Assembly (NCBI GenBank): GCA_002633025.1
Contig: NMRB01000188.1
Coordinates: forward strand, 467,599 to 531,598
DNA length: 64,000 nucleotides
Direction: 5' to 3'
DNA from: Notospermus geniculatus
Taxonomy: Eukaryota; Nemertea; Pilidiophora; Heteronemertea; Lineidae
In this document: positions 44,591-55,803 of the stretch, piece after piece
Position numbering within the stretch: position 1 is the stretch's first letter
How the letters are laid out: every line of letters begins with the position of its first letter
Translations under genes and position numbers: made by a program
The notes under the pieces: model-generated
What the model was told of the DNA's origin: nothing
What the model saw: only the letters and a program-made list of their open reading frames with translations
Databases searched by the model: none

Positions 44591-44994
44591 CGGTCATCTA
44601 AATACCATCACCATATGTTCACAGCTATAATTGTTTTGAAGAATAGATTTTTCGTTGCCGCGGCGTCATTTGTCAAATTATTCTGTTATATGCCTCAACA
44701 GACACAAACTTGACAGAGGGAAGAACAGCAATTGAATTTTCTTGTCCAATCTATCATGCCAGAATGACACTCCTCTTCTCGATGCTACGATTTGACATCC
44801 CAATGATAACGACGTAAGCGTTAATCTCCGCATTAAAACCGATCCCTATGACTAACGAAATAAACTGAAATATTCATAATTAGAAGTTTTTATCAGAAAG
44901 AAGACGCTTCCAGAGCCTAATGAAGCGGTTAAATGATTCTCCCTGCAGGTTCCTTGACAGTTTAGGATACAGTAGGGTTTTGAAATGATTAGTT

Positions 44995-45525
44995 GTGATG
45001 GTGCATAAGATTTAGAAGGGTTTGAAATGAGGGCAAACTGGCGACGTTCTGACAAGGAGAAAAGAGTCAGAAACAATTGTGATGACCATATTGCCAAGGG
45101 TTTGGTGGCAAAACTATCGAAGTTCTAACCAAGAAACGTCACAAACATTGTGTACTTTATGATGGTGCATAAGATCATAAGATTTATACAAGGATTATCA
45201 GAGCAAAACTGACGAAGTCCTGACGAACATTGTGATACACGCAATTCAAAATATCAATTACTTTTAATCGTTTGTGAGGAGTTAGTCAGAGACCTAACCG
45301 TAAGCAAGAGTTACTATAAGTGAAAATATCAACTACTGTTTTTCATACAATCATTTCAATTTAGGCCAATGATTTAATTATAAGATAAATTTAGTCCAAA
45401 TACCAAATCGTTTGGAGTATAAAGCCAATGATTCAACCATAAGGTAGATACTAAGTTATTGCGAAAATATCAAGTGACTTTTTAATATTATCGTTTGTAG
45501 AACCCCATGATTTAACCAGAAGACA
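44995..45525. repeat. Degenerate tandem arrays, unit about 70-83 bp
   Basis: A first block (44995-45235) has three units ending AACAATTGT/AACATTGT and sharing GATGGTGCATAAGAT and CAAAACTnnCGAAGTnCT. A second block (45250-45525) has about four units sharing AAAATATCAAnTnACT, ATCGTTTG and CCAATGATTnAACCATAAG. Units have diverged strongly, so the array is old. Confidence 0.65.
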
Positions 45526-45753
45526 TGTCCATTCGTTGGGCGGTATCCAGTTTCGTTTAAAAATGAATGAGAATGTGGGCGAAGACAGAAAGTATCACGT
45601 ACGTTGTCAGATTGTGACACTCTTTACAATTACATGTACCATTCATTAATGATTTCGATGTGATGCTTTTATTGGTATACAAAGTCTCGTATGTCGTCGC
45701 ACTTGGATGGAAAGAATGTAGTTGTTGGGTTGATCCACTTCCATAGAATCACA

Positions 45754-45954
45754 AAGATAGTGATCTGCATTATGTTTTCGACAATACAAATTTATTTTGT
45801 TTATGTTTTTTATTTACTTTTGTGTATCTTAATCTTAATCTTTATTTTTATTTAAGATAGTGATCTGCATTATGTTTTCGACTATACAAATTTATTTTGT
45901 TTATGTTTTTTTATTTACTTTTGTTTATCTTAATCTTAATCTTTATTTTTATTT
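45754..45954. repeat. 100-bp tandem duplication, nearly identical
   Basis: Two units beginning AAGATAGTGATCTGCATTAT at 45754 and 45854, differing by about three substitutions and one T in a T-run. High identity points to a recent event. Confidence 0.92.
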
Positions 45955-46316
45955 ATCTTTTTCGTCTTGATCTTCAACATCAAGTCCGAAAACAAGTCTA
46001 ACATAAAAGAGGATGATATCATAAGCCGAACAGAGTTCAACCGTTTACTTTTAAGAACAGTTTGAATGACCTTACGATTTGCTGCATCAATTCCCAACCG
46101 AAACATCCCCCACAAGATTAAAATAAGTGAACTCGAAATGACATTTTCGTCACTGGAGATGAAAATGATAAGACGGTTTGTTTGTAAAATAAACGAAAGA
46201 AGAAAATGAGTCATTCTAAGGAACCAATATCATCCTCGCTAAAATAAAGCTGGGGGATTTATAAAGAAGTGAACAAATCCATTAAGAAACAAACGAAATC
46301 TTTTCAAGAGACAAGA

Positions 46317-46753
46317 AAATAAATTCTGAGAAAGGTTCTTTGAGCATCCGGTGAGTTGTATTTTATAATAGGAGAGGAAGAATGTTTTCAAGAATTTGTA
46401 AAATGGAAGAGTATTTTCGATATCTGAAGTACTGGTGCCAGAGAGAACGAAATAAAGAGTGAAATGTCCATGGTAAACTGAAGGAAGGAAGATATGAATG
46501 CAAAATTCCGTTTCTGAATTAGAACACAGTCATATTATGACTCTTCAGATATCGAAATACTTTTCCACTTCACAAATTCTTGAAAGCATTCTTCTTTCCT
46601 ATTAAGAATATGAAACAGAAATCGGGTTTCTAAGGTGAAAGACATTGCTTCCTACCAGGATCGAACCCACGAACCCTCGCATATATATCTTTCCTATTAC
46701 ATGTATAAAATATAACTCACCGTATGCTCAAAGAACTTTTCTAGAATTTATTT
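46317..46753. mobile_element. Foldback element interrupted by a SINE
   Basis: Left end AAATAAATTCTGAGAAAGGT pairs with the right end at 46753. Arms continue through CTTTGAGCATCCGGTGAG, then AATAGGAnAGGAAGAATG and CAAGAATTTGTnAA, up to TTTCGATATCTGAAG. The right arm is split by a SINE copy at 46605-46687 with its own target duplication. Without that insertion the element would be about 342 bp. No coding capacity. Confidence 0.85.
46605..46687 (-). mobile_element. Short tRNA-derived SINE, copy 1 (nested)
   Basis: Flanked by an exact 12-bp target duplication TCTTTCCTATTA (46593-46604, 46688-46699). On the minus strand it reads GCGAGGGTTCGTGGGTTCGA, a B-box context (GGTTCGATCC), then a 3' module TTTCACCTTAGAAACCCG. 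It matches copies at 51.76 and 61.69 kb and is truncated at its 5' end relative to the first of these. Confidence 0.85.
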
Positions 46754-46999
46754 ACAGTTACATGTAAACTGTATTTGTTTTGTAGGCGAAGTTCTCTGCA
46801 CATAGCTACAAGTCCAACTCAGAAATTATTTGTCCAAAAACTTCACAGTGATGCAGAGAAAATAGCACAGCAGTTTCGCTGAATAACTCCATCAAGAAGA
46901 AGTAAAGGAATAGAAGGCCTGATGGTTCAGAATGACTGGTTCTTTGACGAAAGGGGATGGCCATTGTTACGGATGAATCCTTTTGAGGTACTGTAATCC

Positions 47000-48490
47000 T
47001 GTACATGAGAAGATATTCCTCATCGTATTCTAGAAGAAATGGGAGAATGTCAAAATATCCACTGGTTTTCGTTCATGTTTCGGCGATTACTGCCGTTAAC
47101 ATAGGCGGAAGTAGTCTACAAAAAGTCCTTAGCATGAAATCTTAGATATCAGTTTGCACGGCTGTTTTAGAGGACAATGATAGGTTCACACAACAATTTC
47201 ACCCTTATAAGGACCAAGACAAAGGTGGATAATTGCTTTGTTTGCAAACAATTGTTTTGGAAAGACTCGGCAAAGTTCGGGATGTCTGCATGACCGACGC
47301 CTCACCCTGAGATTGCAGAACAAGGTCATATCCCAAGGTTACGCTCCCCAGACACATTGTCAGTAAATTCCCCACCCACACCCCCGAAAACCCTGGCCTA
47401 CAAAACTAAAATACTCGCCCCAGACACCATTGTTATCATTGTTATTGTTGCCTAATCGAAATAGACAGACATGCAATGTGCGGAACTTTACACCGAATTA
47501 CATCTGCCTGCGTTCTCGGCCAAAACAATCAGAACCATAGAAACCTTTAAAAATTCATTATGAGCGCAGACCCAACCTTATTTTTGTCAGAAAATNCTCG
47601 TGAGAGATTGGATGACAGTTCCTCCCTTGATCTACCCATCCTACTGATTATTCAAACTGATTTAGCTTTCCGGTCCTGTGATGCATGTTAAAAAAAGCTT
47701 AATCTCCGTACAAAAAAGTATCATCCTTTTTCGCTTCTTCTCATGTTTTTTCATCTGACGGAAAAAAGCCGAGTCAGTTCTCAGGTTCTGCTGGTGGCGA
47801 TTTGGAGATTCTACAACCAGTTTCATTCCACCTCGTTTATGACCAAGATTACATTGTAACGTGTACTATATTGCACACCCTCCTCTAGTCCAGGGTGGAG
47901 TTACAACATCACGATGCGCAGAAAAACCATGTGGATGCAAACCGCTACGGAAGGCAAATCCATAATTTTGATCGTTAAAAAACATATTTTCTTTGGTGGT
48001 AGAAAAACGATCAAACAGAAAAACCATCCGTCGATCACCTCTTTTTTCAACTTCATGTTTTTCCTTCGTGGGTACGCTGAGTTCATAAAGTGGTCATTTC
48101 GTTATTTTTGGACCGAAAATAACGATTTTTTTCGATCAACAGTAACGAACTTCTTGCTGTATAGGATCTTGGGCAGATCTCTGTACCCAGTCACCGACTT
48201 TTAGATACTACGAAGGCCCTTGACAAACTTTGGAATTTATTGGAAAGCAACAGTGTTGGTGTATTTGAGTTGGCGCTTAAGACCCTTCCCTTTCATGTCT
48301 TTAGAGAATACTTTTTGTGAAGTGCATGTGAGCAGGACACTGGGACAAGTGCTAGGTCTGTAGAATATCGTTCAATTTATACTATCCATCCATTTCTGTA
48401 TCTTCGACTAGAAAGTGCCTGAGCATGCTGAGGAAGAGCCCGATTGGGGTCGAAAATTTGCGAGAATTGGAGACGACGTTTCCTTGTATG
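47000..48490. other. No supported gene
   Basis: Visible items: one ambiguous base at 47596, a CACCATTGTTATCATTGTTATTG run with SOX-type ATTGTT cores near 47430-47452, and a small hairpin CGTTATTTTTGGACCGAAAATAACG at about 48100. The 96-codon frame at 47.9-48.2 kb is Phe/Lys-rich and unrecognised. Confidence 0.4.
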
Positions 48491-48498
48491 ACGTCATA

Positions 48499-48713
48499 CG
48501 GTCAGAGAGCTACCCTAACCGTCGATTCTTGTTTTTGTTCGAACACGAGCTAAGAAAGTCAAATGAAATTGACATGATTACATGTGAAATAATCTGAGTG
48601 ATGATCGACTGTGACCATAGAACTATTTTTTCATTACCTGACTTGCTAACAAACGTTCTCAATTCGTGTTTGAACAAAACAAGAACCGACGGCTGGGGTA
48701 GCTCTCGTGAACG
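48499..48713. mobile_element. CGTTCACGAGAGCTACCC-ended element, copy B
   Basis: A 215 bp copy of the 21.31 kb element, with TA at both flanks (48497-48498, 48714-48715). Left GGTCAGAGAGCTACCCTAAC then CGTCGATTCTTGTTTTTGTT; right AACAAAACAAGAACCGACGG then GGGTAGCTCTCGTGAACG. Shared interior CATGTGAAATAATCTGA and GATGATCGACTGTGACC. Confidence 0.88.
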
Positions 48714-49976
48714 TATGGCTTTAAGTCGTACATCAGTCAGCTGATTGGAGGGAAGTCAGAGATTGGAACTGGTCAATATTATAGGGAGCACAAGATCAAG
48801 CAGCCTTTATGCTATATCGATCTTTGATCACCGTTCTCAAGCTTTTGTAAGACACCCGAGCATCGCATCAACTCTAAAGAGATCGCGTTCCTTGCCAGGG
48901 AATTATTCCGTGCAAAGCTTCGAAATTGAAATTCACACAAGCAATCTACTTCATCTGTCACCACGCTTTGGTTGCCCCCTTTGGCATGATGCTAGATTAA
49001 GAAAAAAACAGCGATAGGTTTTATGCTAACTGCATATCGCCCTTCCCTCATCACCATTGGCTCAGAAGGGATTTTAGTTTTTTCTTAAGACGGTGTCACT
49101 GAGAGTACGTCATTTACATGCAGCAGCCGCGCTGATTGTACGCACTATGAGTCAAGCTGTATCCCCTCTTTCAAGTACTTTGCGTTTGCTGCAACACAGG
49201 AAGACATGCAGTACTAAACCCTACACCCTCTCCCAAGGGTAGGCTACAAGATCCCTGAACACAATTGTCCAAAGATACGGCGCCCAGGGTTCAATGGTGA
49301 CGAATCATAAGGATGTTAATGGCCTGACGAAGGTGCATTTACAGTATTTTTTATACTGTTGACCGCGGTTCTGAATTCTCTGCTGCTGTCGGAAGGAACA
49401 GCAGTATGATGTACAGATTATCTTCCGCATTGATAATGTCATTATATGGCCGAACAGAGAGGACCTGCCATTGTGCCTTTTCCCAACAGAGCGAAAGAAG
49501 GGAGCTCGGATTCCAAACAAAAAGAGAACGACACCAATCTTGGTAATCATCAGATAGCGATAAAAATATCATGACCATTTTTGGAAGGCGTCACACAAGA
49601 TTGTCCAGCATGATATAGAGTCACCACTCTCTTTTTTGGCAATTAAGGATATTGCTACCAATTGTCCGTCTTCCTTGTCCTGCATTCTCCATTTTACCAA
49701 AGGAAAACGAAGCATATTCCCTTTCCTTTATCGGAAATCTACATAACAACACGGAAAGCAAAAAGACTAAACGGACATTGTCATGACGTTACATAAAAAC
49801 ACACAATAATGTACATTGCCACACGACGCCCATACTTCAACAATGGACATTGTGAACAAGAGACAAATGACTTGAGCACACGAACAATGGAGTACACTGT
49901 AGAAGTTTGAAGGATAATACTGTTTCGAGGGAAGGAAGTAGCTTTAGTGAAGGTGAACACGGACACCATTTTGTGT

Positions 49977-50140
49977 CCCTGTATTGTTTTGAACATGGAG
50001 ATACAGCATTTCATTACATATCGAGTTTTGACATTTTGTCATATCTGCTATGTTTTGTTCTCAATGCTGTTACATCGTCTCTGTATTGTTCTAAATAGAG
50101 AGACAGCATTCCATTACATATGAAGTTTTGACAAAAACAC
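49977..50140. repeat. Duplicated segment, spacing about 102 bp
   Basis: CTGTATTGTT, ACAGCATT(T/C)CATTACATAT and GAGTTTTGACA/GAAGTTTTGACA occur twice in the same order, at 49979-50034 and 50081-50134. Confidence 0.75.
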
Positions 50141-50280
50141 CACATTTGTCAATATTCTAAAGTTTTCTAAAGCTCCATTAACACTGACATCCTTTCACTG
50201 CAGGCCCCCCTCTGGGCATGTTTCAAAGATAGACAAACCTCAGTAACATAAAACAACAGACCTAATTGATTGTGAAAACC

Positions 50281-50362
50281 AAGGACGTTTAACGTTATGC
50301 TAATTACTACACATCACACACACAATAAATGACATTAATTAGCTCTGATAAATTTCATAATT
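50281..50362. promoter_or_regulatory. POU/homeobox motif patch
   Basis: Contains ATGCTAAT (matches the POU octamer form ATGCWAAT), CATTAATTAGC, and TAATTACT within 80 bp. No inverted-repeat or tandem structure explains it. Weak candidate enhancer. Confidence 0.22.
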
Positions 50363-50794
50363 GGAAGTTACAAAATGAAAACTGCCCGAGAGATACGTTC
50401 ATCTGGAGTTCAAAAGTTCACAGATGGATTGAGATGAACAGAACGGGCTTCCAACAACATTTATGCAGTCTCACTGCACAGTTTTGTTGAATCTACATAT
50501 TAGGCCCACATATTTTGAGCAGCTTTGTAAGACGAAGCGACCCGTAGTTTGAGATCTGTAAAAGAATAAACAGGATGAAAAACTTACCAATTCCATGAAT
50601 CTTGGACGTGGTATCAGTCTCTTTCGGATTCATCTGAAATTACATCAGTATAAACAAACTTCAATTATATTCTTCAAATATTCTTTCTCTTCATGTCGTT
50701 TTTGTTGTGTTCTGCAAAGTGAAAAAGTCAAAACATTGTCCTTCTCGGGACACAATGTCGACCAATATCACCATGCTCTTCCGCGGTCTGCGTG

Positions 50795-50842
50795 GATACA
50801 ATATGGCTGCCATGGCGGCCATCTTGGATCAATGGCGGCGTT
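50795..50842 (+). promoter_or_regulatory. Cluster of YY1-type sites
   Basis: ATATGGCTGCCATGGCGGCC, CCATCTTGG and CAATGGCGGCG occur in 45 bp on both strands. The 83-codon frame running through reads MAAMAAILDQWRRWEP, which follows from the motif. YY1 clusters mark some promoters, but similar ATGGCGGCC words occur inside several mobile elements in this window, so a repeat origin is as likely. Confidence 0.25.
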
Positions 50843-51756
50843 GGGAGCCATCTATGTCGGATGACCAGCATTGTCCAATTCGACAAAAACTGGACTGTAA
50901 GCTAAGAAGCCCACGTCACAAAGTAAAATTTGATCTACGGATAGAGACCATAGATTGAAGACGTTGTATTTTTCATCTTGGATCAGAGAATAATAGGGGG
51001 ACGGATTAGGCTTTGGGTTTAGTGTTTCAACGACATTGTGCTGGGTGATTGTGAGTCAGTGGATTATCGTCGATGTTATAGTAGTGAGAGATCCAGCTTG
51101 AGAAGGTAGTATGACCTTCAGATCCCGTAAATGGGCTTCATACGTGGCTACAGGCTTCCAATACACGACCACCCCTGTCCTTGATTCGCTCATTTTATTT
51201 TCTGCATGATAGTTCAGCAAAATGTTGTCTACAGCAAGTTTACATGTCGAGCAACCTGGTGCACCTTTCACTTACATTGATCACAATGGGGTCATTGATA
51301 TTGTGTTGCTAGAAATTAAGCAAGGATGTCGCCAATTTCCTAAATGATGCCAGCAGCACATACCCAATTACACTTTCGAAGGAGTTCATGGCCATAGAGT
51401 TGTATTGTGTGTCGCCAAGGTACATCGCACCTGGAGGTCAACTATCATCCTTGGCGTGGGCTTACATGTAGCCTACATCAAACCTCCACGCTCTGGCGTT
51501 GGAGGCAAGAGAGGAGGGGCTTTTAGTGTGGAGGATGAAAGGAACTTTTGTCCGATCTCAGCCCATGCTGGAACTGGCCAGGAGACGCCAAAGACCGGTC
51601 ACAGAGTCAGCTCTCAAACTTTGACTACCGGTACCCATCAAAAGATTTCGTTCAATTTTATGATTCCGTTATTTTGTTCGATTTGTTCTGGTTCTTTGGA
51701 TTACAGAGGCAAGGTCAAACATTAATTTTGCTATTTCAACTGTTTACTTTGATGGG

Positions 51757-51858
51757 TGTTGGCGATTGATCGATGCCTAATGCGAGGGTCCGTGGGTTCG
51801 AGTCCGGTAGTAAGCTATGTCTTTCACCTTAGAAACCCGGCGTTTTTTTATTTCATGG
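51757..51858 (+). mobile_element. Short tRNA-derived SINE, copy 2 with 13-bp target duplication
   Basis: The 102 bp element is flanked by an exact TTACTTTGATGGG (51744-51756, 51859-51871), so both ends are defined. It reads through a degraded A-box region (TTGGCGATTGATCG), CTAATGCGAGGGTCC, a perfect B box GGTTCGAGTCC (51795-51805), then TTTCACCTTAGAAACCCGG and a T-rich tail. It is little longer than a tRNA, unusually small for a SINE. The shared 3' module may be the end recognised by a partner LINE (inference). Confidence 0.88.
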
Positions 51859-51940
51859 TTACTTTGATGGGGTTCCTTGCTTTTGTCAGGCTCCTACTTG
51901 CAGGGTAAACCAGAGGGTCCATGTTCTATCTTTTTGTTTA

Positions 51941-52110
51941 AAAATGGGACTTAAAGCTGAACTGCATGAACAAAAACTGGAGATCCGAGCACTAAAAAAA
52001 GACCACCACGCCACGGTGGTGGTCAAGAGAAATGCAAACGACCATAAGGCACCTTCAAAACACCTCCGAAACATGATAGACAACCAGTTCAGCTTTAAAA
52101 TCCCCATTTT
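51941..52110. mobile_element. MITE with AAAATGGGAnTTAAAGCTGAACTG ends
   Basis: A 170 bp element with TA flanks (51939-51940, 52111-52112). Left AAAATGGGACTTAAAGCTGA, right CAGCTTTAAAATCCCCATTTT. Arms are about 30 bp with two mismatches. The centre holds GACCACCACG...CGGTGGTGGTC, an independent hairpin. Confidence 0.82.
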
Positions 52111-52112
52111 TA

Positions 52113-54240
52113 CATAGCATCGTAGTCACAAGGTCTGTTGAACACAGGGAATTTGATAGAGTTAAACATTTTGCAGGACGTGATACATGCATGTATCTTT
52201 TGGCGCAATAACAAACACGACATGCACGATGACGATGTCCACAATATGCAAATTTCTTGTTCCATTTCCGCAAGAAGCTGCAGGATACTAATGCATATTT
52301 AGATCTATTAGAGTACTGTCCACAGGAATAGACCACCAGGACAAAGCTTCTCCCATGGGTCAGTCTGAGAAAGGTTGGTGCCATATGCGCTGCATTGTTT
52401 AGTTCCAAGAAACGAAAAAAGGATTTCGAAATGGCTGTGACGAGGTAAAAACCTGGGTGAAGCACAATAAACTGACGTAAGAAAAAATACGAAGGAAATT
52501 CGAGGAGATATTTGCCCCAAAGCGATGGGCTCATTTGCAACAGATGGAAAAATAATAATTATTGTCATTTTTCTGTTCGTTCTAAGAATTCGTCTATTTA
52601 TAAGAAGGGGAGGTAAATCTTCGAAAGAAAATAATAATTTCTTCCTTTTTAATGATATAATATGGTTATACCTAAAACACACCTCTGTTATTATGAAAAA
52701 AAATGCCATGTGATGACGAATCCCATGGCTCAACTTTGTTTCAATTTCAACCTGACAAATATCATCATTTCTTAAAAATCACGGATAGAAGGCCTTGACC
52801 AGTTTCCTCTTGCTGACGTCAGGAATTAGCATAATTACACAAACATGCAGCGTTAAAGATAGACGCCCTTGGTATCATTCTTCGTTTTATCAGAAATATA
52901 CAAAAATCTACACTTGGTCTCATTCCGAAATCATCCTTGGAATTACTTTTTGAAAAAAAACACGAATCCCTCATTAATGCAGTGTGTATTCGTTTCTCCA
53001 CAAAGCACTCATGTTGAATACGGCTTTGGGCTCCTTGGTGTGTGATAAAAAAGTAATTTGGTATTCGAATGGCAGCAGCTATCATCATTATGCACGGAAT
53101 ACATGCCTACCGTCACATGTTGAGGAAAAACATTTCTCAGTCAGAGAGGTATTTCTTCGAAGTACACTCTGGTAAGGCACGAAACATCCCTTTCGTCCGA
53201 GTGTTGGTAAAAAATTATTGCACAAATTCATATATGATTAGGAAGGTGATGAACACCATTTTCTAATTGAATGTTACTATATATATCGGAATATGACTAG
53301 TGCTAGTGGGAGTATTTTTGTCAAATGACAAATGAACAAGGAAGAATCGATTTTGTTGTAATCTGTCTAACAAAACCGATAACAAAAGAGGTTACACACA
53401 CAGTGTTTCGATTTAGCAATACCCATCATGCAAATTTTCTACTTCTAATTTTCAGAAACCTGCTCAGTACCCTGAGGCTTGTACTTTATGTTTGACATTT
53501 CCATACTCGTAAACGCCTTCTGATCCTTCTGTCGACTACGATACACGAATTTGAAGAAAAAGACAGTCATGGCTTTAAATTCAATGTGGCAGACTCCGGC
53601 GAGACGGCAAAATCCATGGCATTTAGATATAAAAGAAGTGATTTCAAATGTGCTATCAATTAGATAATGATGTGGAATTGTGCAACCTGCAAAACCACAA
53701 GTGCTTTTGTAGACAAATGACGATTAACTAAGCGAGCTTTTATGAAATACATAGCCAAGGGATGATGTTTAAAGCTGTTTTGTACGGGGGTGTCCGTGTG
53801 CATGTACACCTACATACACACTGTCACTGATAGAAGTCCATAACAAAGTTAGGTTTTCAGTGAACTTTTGACTTATCTACAGCCGCCATTTTGAACTAAC
53901 CTCGAACCAGATGCAGGGTTTTATCAAATGATTGTAAATGACATAGCCTAACTCTGTGAGATCCAATTGCTCACTGACAAGAGGCAGAGGCCTAGCGTGC
54001 CCCTCAAAATAAGTCGGAACATTGAAAAGCCGAACAAGTTCGGACACTGTTACGGTTTGTTTGTTTATGCCATGATCGAGGCTATGGCAATTTTTTCAAC
54101 ATGGCGGATTTAACTGGCGCATGCTGGGCCGGACCACAGGAGACTGCGTTTTTGCATTATTTTTTTTGCATTTGGTTCCCAGTACAAGGGATTTGGGGAA
54201 TTAAACGTTTTAAGACTGCCACCATCGGCTCATATTGCAG
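52113..54240. other. No supported gene
   Basis: Minus-strand frames of 161 and 141 codons at 52.06-52.73 kb overlap each other out of frame; neither shows a recognised domain, and the first runs into the neighbouring MITE. Plus-strand frames near 53 kb are short. CAACATGGCGGATTT at about 54100 is a YY1-like site. Nothing else supported. Confidence 0.35.
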
Positions 54241-54242
54241 CG

Positions 54243-54410
54243 ACTGTGGCGACTTAGGAGGGCGAATCACCGCGAACTAGAATGAAATGGTCCATGGACC
54301 ATGTGCTCACCCCTTTGGACATAATAGTGTAATGACAGAGAGAGTTGTACATGGTCCATGGACCATTTCATTCTAGTTCGCGGGGATTCGCCCGCCTAAG
54401 TCGCCACAGT
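54243..54410. mobile_element. MITE with ACTGTGGCGACTTAGG ends
   Basis: A 168 bp hairpin: left ACTGTGGCGACTTAGGAGGG, right CCTAAGTCGCCACAGT. Arms continue through CGCGAACTAGAATGAAATGG to a GGTCCATGGACC palindrome in each arm. The loop is about 42 bp. No clear target duplication. Confidence 0.88.
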
Positions 54411-54623
54411 GTGACAGGGGCTTAAGTCACTGGAATAGTCTCGTATTCAACAGAGTACTTTTCAAAGCAACACTCCACACAAAAGTCACTTACTAATTCA
54501 GACACTTCGAGATAGCTTTAATATCAAGGTGGGCCGACTGTCAAATGGACTACTGTGTTGACTGCTTCGGACTGTCAATCTGTATATGAAAGCCTAAAGC
54601 CAGTTCTACCTAGACTAAAGGCG

Positions 54624-54800
54624 CTGCTCCACGTGACAGTTTTCTGTCGAATGTTTGCTGTCAGATAGTCAATTATTGCTATCAGACAGTAATAACTGCT
54701 GTCATACAGTCACGAGAGCTGAACAGCTTCCACGGGATAGTCTTTGGACAGTTACTATCTGACAGCAAACTTTCGACAGAAAACTGTCACGTGGAATGCT
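54624..54800. mobile_element. MITE with CCACGTGACAGTTTTCTGTCG ends
   Basis: Left CCACGTGACAGTTTTCTGTC (from 54629), right GACAGAAAACTGTCACGTGG (to 54794). Arms extend through TGTTTGCTGTCAGATAGT. CTGTCAGA/TCTGACAG and CTGTCATACAG words repeat throughout, each a TGACAG-type half-site. CACGTG sits at both ends. Confidence 0.85.
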
Positions 54801-54989
54801 GAAAAAGTAACGTCGTGAAATAAGCCTGACTGCTTCCCGTACCGTAGCGGCACCCTGAGGATCAGAATAAATAGCTGATGTTCGGACATATTTCAGCCGA
54901 CTGGGCTGTTACATCTCCTCGTAACATAGCAACCCATCCCGTCCTCTAAAATGCTTGAGTCCTGCAGCCGAGCCGAAGGACACCTAGAG

Positions 54990-55385
54990 ACTGAGAAGAG
55001 AATATAGATCGGCAGCTTTTTCCTGGGTTCGCTGCAACCTATGACAATTTACAGCATCCAGATTCAGCGAGCATCATCCCAGCCTAGCACAGTTAACTGC
55101 ATCAAGATACGTTGCCATAGTAACGGACTATTATTATCCCGTTGCAGCAGTAACCACGAGCGTGAGCCGCCAGTCTTCAATTATAATGTTTTAAGATGAA
55201 ATACAGCGGAGGTGAGCAAGTGCTATGCGGTCCATCATGCTCTTGGTCTATAAATAACTCAGTAGCTGCCTGGGCTCATTTGCATAATCCCAGGGTCCAA
55301 TTACCATCACGATCATTCATCTCGTTTGAATATTCATGAGCGTGAACGGTAATTAGCATAATGTGTGTTCCAGTGACCTAGATTA
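54990..55385. promoter_or_regulatory. Candidate cis-regulatory block (X-box, octamer, homeobox sites)
   Basis: GTTGCCATAGTAAC at 55111-55124 is one base from the palindromic RFX X-box. CTATAAATAA near 55249 fits MEF2 or a TATA box. At 55261-55380 there are CATTTGCATAAT (octamer), CCAATTACC, TTTGAATATTCATGAG and GGTAATTAGCATAATG within 100 bp. No inverted or tandem repeat explains the block, and it lies between two MITEs. This is the motif-richest non-repeat stretch in the window and a good candidate for conserved non-coding DNA. No gene is visible next to it. Confidence 0.4.
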
Positions 55386-55656
55386 CGATCTAATGCAAAT
55401 TCTTTCTCGTATCTTTTATCTCCTGCCGATTGGCTCCGCTGCAACTCACAACTTCGACCGGTTTTCGGGTCGGAATGGAAACAGTAACAGACATCGGCCA
55501 GCTTCTCTTTCTAGACAGGAGATGCAGGGCAAAATATTCGTATTCAGTTCTTATGAAGTTACCAAGGGTCCGGATAAAGAGAATCATAAAGAAGTTTTTA
55601 GAGAGTGAGGCAGACTCAGACTTTTTTCAAAGGAGGGCGTACGAAGAATAAGCCAG

Positions 55657-55803
55657 GAAGGCCCGGTTGCACCAGTCGAGTTTGTGCTGAAGCTAACCTC
55701 AAAGTCGTTCTCAACCTCAAATTGTAATGGCAAATCATATTACTAAGTTGAGGTCAACCTCAAACTTAACTTTGAGCATCGCTGGTGGTGCAACCCGGCC
55801 TTC
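55657..55803. mobile_element. MITE with GGCCCGGTTGCACCA ends
   Basis: Left GAAGGCCCGGTTGCACCAG, right TGGTGGTGCAACCCGGCCTTC. Inside, AACCTCAAA and TTTGAG/GAGGTT strings occur in both orientations. About 147 bp, no coding capacity. Elements with GGCCGGGTTGCACCA ends are widespread in invertebrates (general knowledge, not checked). Confidence 0.82.

Noticed and set aside
52055-52733. Overlapping 161- and 141-codon minus-strand frames
   Set aside because: They overlap each other out of frame, show no recognised domain and one runs into a MITE.
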